Positions 1-7,200 of a stretch of 10,099 nucleotides of DNA are shown here, piece after piece. The DNA comes from an uncultured Lachnospiraceae bacterium (GTDB lineage: Bacteria; Bacillota; Clostridia; Lachnospirales; Lachnospiraceae): NCBI GenBank assembly GCA_947565255.1, contig CANOFI010000064.1, positions 1-10,099 of the forward strand, in the 5' to 3' direction. The position numbers were made by a program, and so were the translations under genes. The notes beneath the pieces were generated by a model. It saw nothing but the letters and a program-made list of their open reading frames with translations, made no database searches and was not told the DNA's origin. The number at the start of each line of letters is the position of its first letter. Position 1 is the first letter of the stretch.

Positions 1-60
1 TAATATATCTAAAGCAACCTGTGTATCACGTAATTCTTTACGCAGACGGGCAATTTCCTT
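1..60 (-). pseudogene. Fragment of IS3-type transposase OrfA (leucine-zipper segment)
   Basis: Read on the minus strand, positions 60 to 1 give exactly 20 sense codons, including EIARLRKELRDTQVALDIL. This resembles the coiled-coil (leucine-zipper) segment near the C-terminus of IS3-family OrfA proteins, which usually continues into an LKKA motif; here that would lie beyond the left edge. Immediately upstream in the same frame is a TAA stop (66-64), so the N-terminal half of OrfA is absent. No IS terminal inverted repeat separates the fragment from the membrane-protein gene that follows. The identification rests on 20 residues recalled from family patterns. It is either a remnant of a rearranged insertion sequence or a chimeric join at a contig end. 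Confidence 0.5.
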
Positions 61-994
61 TGTTTATACGGACACGCTGTCACTTCCGGTTATTTCCGGA
101 ATTTTGTTATTATTTGAATTTGTGAATCAATATTGGGAGCAGGGAAAGAAAAGGAATCTGTATCTGGTCCTGGCGGCCATAGGAATTCTTGCATTTGCAG
201 GTTTTTTGCTAAAGCCGACGGTTGTTATTTTGCCAATGGCGTGTATGTTATATATGCTGATTGTAAAAGGCAAAAAAACGGCTCTGCTCCGTACCGGGTT
301 TTTGCTGCTGATTTTTGTCTTCTGTTTTTGTTTTTACCACCAGGCAATGAATCACGGGAACATCGTCGACCAGACGGACTATGACAAGGAAAATTTTCCC
401 TATACCCACTGGCTTATGATGGGGCTGCAGGGATATGGCAACTACAGTCTGGCGGACCGGCAGTATACGTCTTCCTTTGAGACAAAGGAGGAGAAGCAGA
501 AAGCAAACATGGCATTGATTCGGACAAGGCTGCAGGAGTATGGCGCGGCTGGTCTGGCGGCACACCAGTATATTAAGGGAGTTTCTACCTGGTACAATGG
601 AAAATATGACATGGATTTTTATTTGCAGAGAAATCCGGTGCATCATTCCTGGATGCAGAGTATGTTTTTTAAGGACGGGAAATATTACTTTTTGTATAGC
701 GCCTACTGCACCCTTTATCAGTTTTTTCTGTTGGTGATGGTGGGACTGTCTCTTTTGCAGGGATATAAAAGCTGTCAGTTGGATTCGGCTGTTGTGTGGA
801 AAATTGCAATTTTTGGTCTGTATCTGTTTTTGTCCTTCTGGGAAACCAAGCCAAGATACGTCATGCATTTTACTCCCATGCTGCTTTTAGTAGCGGTAGA
901 TACAGTTGTAAAAAACAAGGAGAGGGCAGCCGGGTATTTTCTGACGTTGCTGCGAAGCTGGGCCCCTCTTCATTTAAGGAAATGGGTGTTATAA
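59..994 (+). CDS. Polytopic membrane protein, C-terminal part (glycosyltransferase GT39/ArnT-like), 5' truncated
   Basis: The frame is open from the left edge to a TAA at 992-994. Its plausible protein sequence starts near position 59 (FVYTDTLSLP), because the bases before it belong to the transposase fragment. A TTG at 104 could be read as a start but has no ribosome binding site and lies inside the conserved part. About six hydrophobic segments are visible, including LVLAAIGILAFAGFLL, a segment around LLLIFVFCFCFY, FFLLVMVGLSLL, IAIFGLYLFLSFW and a C-terminal MLLLVAVDTVV. The YTD-x-LSLP motif and the late RYVMHFTPMLLL motif resemble multi-pass glycosyltransferases that use lipid-linked sugars (GT39/PMT/ArnT type). 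A soluble stretch rich in Tyr, Trp and charged residues sits between the middle membrane segments, as expected for the outside loop of such enzymes. Substrate unknown. The N-terminal catalytic Asp region is missing, so the gene is broken here or the assembly is. No functional link to the pectate lyases is apparent. Confidence 0.6.
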   Translation, partial: FVYTDTLSLPVISGILLLFEFVNQYWEQGKKRNLYLVLAAIGILAFAGFLLKPTVVILPMACMLYMLIVKGKKTALLRTGFLLLIFVFCFCFYHQAMNHGNIVDQTDYDKENFPYTHWLMMGLQGYGNYSLADRQYTSSFETKEEKQKANMALIRTRLQEYGAAGLAAHQYIKGVSTWYNGKYDMDFYLQRNPVHHSWMQSMFFKDGKYYFLYSAYCTLYQFFLLVMVGLSLLQGYKSCQLDSAVVWKIAIFGLYLFLSFWETKPRYVMHFTPMLLLVAVDTVVKNKERAAGYFLTLLRSWAPLHLRKWVL

Positions 995-1028
995 AAGTGC
1001 TGTGATTTCAGCGGTTTTTTGTTTTTTT
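993..1028 (+). terminator. Probable intrinsic terminator of the membrane-protein gene
   Basis: It begins inside the TAA stop of the preceding gene. The stem has GCTG (999-1002) paired with CAGC (1009-1012), a T-G wobble, one G/G mismatch and four outer A-T pairs (993-996 with 1015-1018). The loop is six bases. Two T-runs follow (1015-1020 and 1022-1028). The stem is weak, but the T-tract and the position directly after the stop support the call. Confidence 0.5.
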
Positions 1029-1181
1029 GTCCTGGCAGTCGAATCTGTTGGTAATTCGGGAATAAATGGCAGTATGAATGGATGAGATATATGAGTACCG
1101 CAATATGGTAAAAGAGGAATTAATTAAGAAGTCTGGAAAAAAATAAAACAAGATAAAAGAAATAAAATACAAGGAATGAAA

Positions 1182-1210
1182 TTGACGCTGCCATTGAAAA
1201 ATGCTATACT
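1182..1210 (+). promoter_or_regulatory. Sigma-A promoter of the pel1-pel2-araC operon
   Basis: The -35 box TTGACG (1182-1187) and -10 box TATACT (1205-1210) are separated by exactly 17 bp. A TG at 1202-1203 gives an extended -10 (TGc-TATACT). The 40 bp upstream is A-rich (about 1136-1175), like an UP element. Transcription would start near 1216-1218, leaving a leader of about 36 nt before the pel1 start. No other promoter of this quality precedes pel2 or araC. No clear catabolite-control (cre) site was found nearby; any AraC operator would have to lie in 1030-1180, where I see no obvious direct repeats. Confidence 0.8.
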
Positions 1211-1231
1211 TTTCTAAAAGAACACCATTTA

Positions 1232-1260
1232 TGGATAAAGGAGGTATTTTTCTATGCGCA
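1232..1260 (+). promoter_or_regulatory. Strong ribosome binding site leader of pel1, duplicated before pel2
   Basis: AAAGGAGG (1237-1244) lies nine bases before the ATG at 1254 and fixes the start. The 29-bp block 1232-1260 recurs at 4201-4229 with a single mismatch (T1245 versus C4214), while the bases just before it differ. The tandem duplication therefore took the translation signal along with the coding sequence but not the promoter. AAAGGAGG at 4206-4213 is the pel2 site. Confidence 0.85.
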
Positions 1261-4196
1261 GGAAACTGGCGGTGCTGCTCAGCGCAGCAATGGTTCTGTC
1301 CTGTACGATGGGCAGTTTTGGTACAAAAAGGCCGCTGAAGGTACAGGCAGCCGTTTCGGCGGCGGAGGAGCTGCACGTATCCGATTTGCTGGATATGAGT
1401 GAATTAAGCGGCTGGGCAGCAGTTGCAGGGGAGGGGCTTGAGGGAACCACAGGAGGCGGCAATGCAAAACCGGTCGTTGTCACGACGAAGGATGAATTTG
1501 CGGCAGCGGTATCAGGGGACATACCGAGAGTGGTTATCGTATCCGGCGAGATTATCAGCATGACTTCCGGCGTGAAGGAAAAAGGTGGCTATGCAATTGA
1601 TATCGGCAGCAACAAGACGATTGTTGGCATGGATAAAAATGCGGCATTATACGGCGGAATCAATATAAAAGGAAGCAGAAATATCATTGTCAGCAACCTC
1701 AATATCCATGGAGTGTGGCCTTACACAGGACCTTCCGATACGGTCAATATTGAAAACAGCCATCATATCTGGCTGAATCATCTGAATGTGTGGAACAGCA
1801 AGGATGGGAATATTGATACGAAGCTTGGCGCGGATTACATAACGATATCATGGTGTAAGCTGTGGTATGAGGATGTCGTGTGCGAGTGGGATACAAAGGA
1901 CGGCACGCAGGGAAACAGGCAGTATAAAAAGGGAGAGACTGCCCGTGCCAGGGACCATGGACACAGACTGGCATGCCTGATAGGTTCAGGGGCAGGCGAC
2001 CATGATGATACCGATATGGGAAAGCTGCATGTAACCTATCACCATAACTGGTTTGCGGATAACCTTGACCAGCGTATGCCGCGTATCATGTATGGCCGCG
2101 CCCATATATATAACAATTATTATTCCTGTTCCGGCAACAGTTACTGTGTTGCCGTAGACTGTTACGGAGCGGCTTTGGTAGAGAAAAATTATTTTCAGAA
2201 TGTGAATAATCCGCACCAGTTTCATTATGACAACGCGTATCCGGCATCTATTGTAGCCAGAAACAATGTCTATGACGGGACGGAGGGAAAACAGCAGGAG
2301 GGACAGAAAAGCGGGACGGCAAAGGTCGCATTGTATGAGACGACCGTGTATGACTATTTTCTCAATGATGCCGAAGATGTGCCGAAGATTGTGCAGGGCT
2401 TTGCAGGACCGGGAAATGGTGTAAACGATACGCAGAATTTGCCTGCGGAAATGAAAAAGGGTACGCAGGTGAAAGGCGTAGAGCCGACGCCTGAAAAGGC
2501 GGATACATCAAAACCTCTGCCGACGTTAGCTCCGGCTAACTCGAAAAATGATAATGCAGTGACCTATGACAGCAGCAGCAAAACATACACCTGTCATGGG
2601 CAGAATACAGACGGCTCCAATGCCTATTATACGATTGCAAATCCATTTGCCGGAAAAGATTTTTCAGAAAACCCGGCTTACAAAAATGGGTATCCGGTCT
2701 GGACAAAGGGCGTTACGATTGCTTACTGGGTGAAGCTGCCCAAAGGGAAAGACGCCGTAGTGATGAATTTCAATCTGGAAAATGACAGGCAGATACAGAG
2801 AGAGGATGCTGTGCATTATAATAAATGCAGCGCATACAGTCCGGCTGATGCATCTTATTCACTTGGAACGATGAAAAAATATGTGGATGAACAGGGCAGG
2901 ATTTATACAGTGCTTGCCGGCTATGGAAGCAATGTCCGGTATAATCCGAATTATCCGAAGTCCGGGTACTATTATGCGACGGATAAGGGCGGCGCTTATT
3001 ATGTGTATGAAAAGGGCAGTGACCCGGCTGAGCCCTCCAGCTGGACGTATCTGGACTATATCGGCAGGGGATATTATGCAGATTATGCGTATCTGTATGA
3101 CGAGGAAGGCGGAGATGGAAACAGCAGGGTTTCCGAGGCGCTCATCAGCGGTTCCTTCAGTCTGTATGGCTCCGGAACGCTTGGATACCGTCAGGACAAC
3201 TGGAGCGGACTGCAGAAGAACCCGAATCTCGATAATTACGGACAGACTGCGGATATGCACCAGTTTAATCAGTTTTATTATTTTGGAAACGGCGGACTTT
3301 ACACGCTGAAGGGTTCCTCTTTGAAGACCCCGACTATGGCGGATACCGCATCGCAATGGCATTATGTGGTAACAGTTATTAAAAATGACTGGGTACAGCT
3401 TTATATGGATGGAAAAGAAATCACGACCGACTATCTGAATTACTGGGGCCAGGACCTTTTGAAGAATTTTAATTTCGCCGGCCAGGGCTTTAACCTGGGA
3501 TACGGAGGCAGTAAGCATTATCGTACGGATAAACCGGCCGCTGGATTCTCAACTGATATGCTGCTTTTGGATTTCCTTTCAGATAAAAATACGGTATTAA
3601 CGATAGGGGGGCTGGGTGCGGGCGCAGAAAAACTGAGTATGCATACGATTGGAACGCCTGACGGGACACAGATAAAAGGGCTGGAATTTTATGACATTCC
3701 GGTTGACGCCGGCAGTATTTCAGCAGATGGTATTACATTGAAGGATGGGTATACAGAGGCGCCGCCCAAAAGCGATAAGCCAAAGCAGCAAAAATTCCCG
3801 ATTGTATATGATAAAGATTTGGACCCGATTATAACACAGGGACCAGTGCCTAGCGGAGTACCAATGCCGAGTGAGCCACCAAAACCAGGCCCGGGTGCTT
3901 CAGAGGTTCCAACGGCAAGCGCCGGAGCAGCTAATACGCCATCGCCCAATCCGCAGGAGTTTGAATGGGGCGATGTGGACCAGAATCATAAGGTGAATTT
4001 AAAGGATGCGCAGCTTGCACTGAAGCTTTCCCTGAATCTGGCTGCATATACATCGGAGGAACAGAAAAAGCTCGGCGATGTAATGAATCCGGGAGACGGG
4101 ATTACACTCAAAGATGCGCAGGCGATTTTGAAGAGGGCATTGAATCTTGACATAACTTTTGATGTGGAGAAAAAAGCAGCACATAATATACAATGA
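1254..4196 (+). CDS. Secreted PL1 pectate lyase with LamG-like module and C-terminal dockerin (Pel1)
   Basis: A 980-residue extracellular enzyme predicted to cleave homogalacturonan by calcium-dependent beta-elimination. Residues 1-33 are a signal peptide (MRRK, hydrophobic core, then VQA-A). The PL1 domain runs from about 53 (GWA...TTGG) to about 400. Recognisable elements are DTVNIENSHHIWLNH (162-176), DGNID (184-188, candidate calcium ligands), the LIGS turn (242-245) and VTYHHNWF...QRMPR...GRAHIYNNYY (260-290). R274 is the likely equivalent of the catalytic arginine. Residues about 430-830 form a Tyr/Gly-rich LamG-like region with WHYVVTVIKNDWVQLYMDG (702-720). A Pro/Ser linker follows (about 862-900), then a type I dockerin (906-966). 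Its first calcium loop is canonical (D907, D909, N911, N915, D918); the second has one extra residue (D942 to D954); both carry LKDAQ. It is first in the operon, 26 bp before its paralogue. Catalysis is inferred from family resemblance. The binding specificity of the LamG-like part and the cohesin partner are unknown. Confidence 0.9.
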   Translation: MRRKLAVLLSAAMVLSCTMGSFGTKRPLKVQAAVSAAEELHVSDLLDMSELSGWAAVAGEGLEGTTGGGNAKPVVVTTKDEFAAAVSGDIPRVVIVSGEIISMTSGVKEKGGYAIDIGSNKTIVGMDKNAALYGGINIKGSRNIIVSNLNIHGVWPYTGPSDTVNIENSHHIWLNHLNVWNSKDGNIDTKLGADYITISWCKLWYEDVVCEWDTKDGTQGNRQYKKGETARARDHGHRLACLIGSGAGDHDDTDMGKLHVTYHHNWFADNLDQRMPRIMYGRAHIYNNYYSCSGNSYCVAVDCYGAALVEKNYFQNVNNPHQFHYDNAYPASIVARNNVYDGTEGKQQEGQKSGTAKVALYETTVYDYFLNDAEDVPKIVQGFAGPGNGVNDTQNLPAEMKKGTQVKGVEPTPEKADTSKPLPTLAPANSKNDNAVTYDSSSKTYTCHGQNTDGSNAYYTIANPFAGKDFSENPAYKNGYPVWTKGVTIAYWVKLPKGKDAVVMNFNLENDRQIQREDAVHYNKCSAYSPADASYSLGTMKKYVDEQGRIYTVLAGYGSNVRYNPNYPKSGYYYATDKGGAYYVYEKGSDPAEPSSWTYLDYIGRGYYADYAYLYDEEGGDGNSRVSEALISGSFSLYGSGTLGYRQDNWSGLQKNPNLDNYGQTADMHQFNQFYYFGNGGLYTLKGSSLKTPTMADTASQWHYVVTVIKNDWVQLYMDGKEITTDYLNYWGQDLLKNFNFAGQGFNLGYGGSKHYRTDKPAAGFSTDMLLLDFLSDKNTVLTIGGLGAGAEKLSMHTIGTPDGTQIKGLEFYDIPVDAGSISADGITLKDGYTEAPPKSDKPKQQKFPIVYDKDLDPIITQGPVPSGVPMPSEPPKPGPGASEVPTASAGAANTPSPNPQEFEWGDVDQNHKVNLKDAQLALKLSLNLAAYTSEEQKKLGDVMNPGDGITLKDAQAILKRALNLDITFDVEKKAAHNIQ

Positions 4197-4222
4197 TTAT
4201 TGGATAAAGGAGGCATTTTTCT

Positions 4223-7200
4223 ATGCGCAGAAAATTAGCGGTGCTGCTCAGTGCGGCAATGGTGCTGTCCTGTACGATGGGAAGCTTTGGTACGGACAGG
4301 CAGAAAAAGGTTCAGGCGGCAGATGCGGCAGCAGGGGAGCTGCAGGTATCTGATTTGCTGGATATGGGTGAGCTGAGCGGCTGGGCAGCAGTTGCAGGAG
4401 AAGGGCTTGAGGGTACTACGGGAGGCAACAGCGGGCAAGTGGTTGTTGTAGATAATACAAAGGATTTTGTTAATCAGGTGAAGGATGATATTCCGAAGGT
4501 AGTGGTCGTCAAAGGCAAGGTTGTCAGCATGCTGACCGAGCAAAACATGGATGTCGAGGAGGCTGAGAGAAAGGGAACCATCGGGGATAAGCAGAAGGGC
4601 GGCTATGCGATTGATATCGGCAGCAATAAGACAATTGTCGGCATGGATAAAAATGCGGAATTATACGGCGGCATTAATATTAAAAACAGCAGCAATATCA
4701 TTGTCAGCAATCTGAATATACACGGTGTGTGGCCTTATACCGGTCCGTCAGATACGCTGAATATTGAAAGCAGCCACCATATCTGGCTGAATCACCTGAA
4801 TGTGTGGAACAGCAAGGACGGCAATATTGATATAAAGGTTGGTGCGGATTACATAACGGCATCCTGGTGTAAGCTGTGGTATGAAAATGTGGTGTGCGAA
4901 TGGGATGTAGACGGGAAGTATCAGAAGGGAGATACTGCCTTTGTCAGAAGCCATGGACACAGACTGTCATGCCTGATAGGCTCAGGGGCAGGAGACCATG
5001 ATGATACCGATATGGGAAAACTGCGTGTGACATACCACCATAACTGGTTTGCGGACAACCTTGACCAGCGTATGCCGCGTGTAATGTATGGTCGTGCGCA
5101 TATCTATAACAATTATTATTCCTGTACCGGCAATAGCTACTGCATTGCAGTAGACTGCTATGGGGCAGTTTTAGTTGAGAATAACTATTTCCATAATGTC
5201 AATAATCCGCACAGCTTTCATTATGACAATGCGTATCCGGCGCTGATTGTAGCCAGGGGCAATGTCTATGACGGGACATCGGGGAAACAGACTGAGGGAC
5301 AGAAAAGAGAGACGTCCAGGATCGCACCGTACGATACTACTGTGTATGACTATTTTCTCAATAATGCGGAGGATGTGCCGAAGGTTGTGAAAGGTTTTGC
5401 GGGTCCGCGAAACGGGGTAAATGATACGCAGAATGTGCCGGCAGAAATAAAGAAGGGCATGCAGGTAAAGGGTGTGGAGAAAACGCCTGAAAAGGCTGAT
5501 ACTTCAAAGCCGCTGCCTACGTTAGCCCCGGCTAACTCAAAAAATGATAACGCAGTCACTTATAGCAGCAACAGTAAAACATACACGTATCACGGTCAGA
5601 ACTCAGATGGCTCCAATGCGTATTATACGATTGACAATCCGTTTGCTGGAAAAGATTTTTCGGAAACCCCGGTTTATCAGGACGGTTATCCGGTGTGGAC
5701 CAAAGGGGTTACGATTGCATACTGGGTGAAGCTCTCCGGAGGAGAGGATGCCGCAGTGATGAATTTTAATCTGGAAAATGACAGGCAGATACAAAGAGAG
5801 GATGCGGTTCATTATAATAAATGCGGCGCATATAGTCCAACGGATGCGTCTTATTCGCTGGGAACCATGAAAAAGTATGTGGATGCGCAGGGAAGGATCT
5901 ATACGGTGCTTTCCGGTTACGGAAGCAATGTACAGTATAATCCGAATTACCCGAAGTCCGGGTATTACTATGCGTCGGATAAGGGCGGAGTTTATCATGT
6001 ATATGAAAAAGGCAGTGACCCGGCCGAGGCTTCCAGCTGGACATATCTGAACTATATCGGCAGAGGATATTATGCAGATTATGCGTATTTATATGACGAG
6101 GAAGGCGGAGATGGGAACAGCAGAGTTTCCGAGGCGTTCGTCAGCGGCTCCTTCAGTTTATATGGATCCGGGACACTCGGATACTGTCAGGATAACTGGA
6201 GAGGGCTGCAAAGGAATCCGAATCTTGACAATTATGGACAGATTACAGATATGCACCAGTTTAGCCAGATGTATTACTTTGCGAACGGCGGCCTTTACAC
6301 ATTGAAGGATTCCGTACTGAAAACTCCGACTGTGGAGGATACTTCATCGCAGTGGCATTATGTGGTGACGGTCGTCAAAAATGACTGGGTACAGCTTTAT
6401 ATAGATGGAATAGAAATTACGACTGACTATCTGAATTACTGGGGCCAGGATCTTTTGAAGAATTTTAACTTTGCCAGTCAGGGCTTTAATCTCGGATACG
6501 GAAGCAACAGGCATTACCGGACGGGCAATCCGTCCGCCGGATTTTCAACCGATATGCTGCTTTTGGATTTTCTGTCAGATAAAGATACGGTATTGACAAT
6601 CGGGGGGATGGGCGCAAGTGCAGAGAAAACAGGAATGAATACGATCGGAACGCCTGACGGGACGCAGATAAAAGGACTGGAATTTTATGATATTCCGCTT
6701 GACGCAAGCTGTATTTCGGCAACCGGTGTTGCAGTGGAGGAAGGATATACGGAGGCGCCGCCGAAAAGTGATACGCCAAAGCAGCAGAAATTTCCGGTTG
6801 TACATGATGAAAATTTGGACCCGGCTATAACCCAGGGACCGAAGCAAAGCGAAGAGCCAGAGCAAAGCGAAGCATTGAAGCCGAGTGAAGCACCGAAACA
6901 GAGCGAAGAGTCAAAATCGAGTGAAGCACCGGAACAGAGCGAAGAGTCAAAATTGAGTGAAGCACCGAAACAGAGCGAGGAATCAAAGCCGAGCGAATTG
7001 CCAAAACAAAGTGAGGAATCGAAGCAGAGCGAGGCACCAAAACAAAGTGAGGCATCGAAGCCGAGTGAACCGTCCGGGCAGAGCGAGACACCAAAACAGA
7101 GCGAAGCGCCAAAGCAAAGCGAGACACCAGGACAGAGTGAATTGCCCAGACCGAGTGAAACACAAAAGCAGAGCGAGACACCGAAACACAGCGAAGCTTT

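Noticed and set aside
2..58. Extending the membrane protein in frame to the left edge
   Set aside because: The encoded residues (Arg- and Ser-rich) are not membrane-protein-like, and the opposite strand reads as a transposase segment, so the frame is open there by chance.
248..868. Minus-strand frame of 206 codons opposite the membrane-protein gene
   Set aside because: Composition (His, Gln, Lys rich) is that of the antisense of a hydrophobic gene; no motif or start signal.
1116..1130. TTAATTAA palindrome in the operon upstream region
   Set aside because: An eight-base AT palindrome is expected by chance in such AT-rich DNA, and no partner site was found.
2859..3518. Minus-strand frame of 219 codons within pel1
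   Set aside because: No ribosome binding site or recognisable domain. It lies wholly inside the well-supported lyase gene, and the similar antisense frame in pel2 is interrupted.
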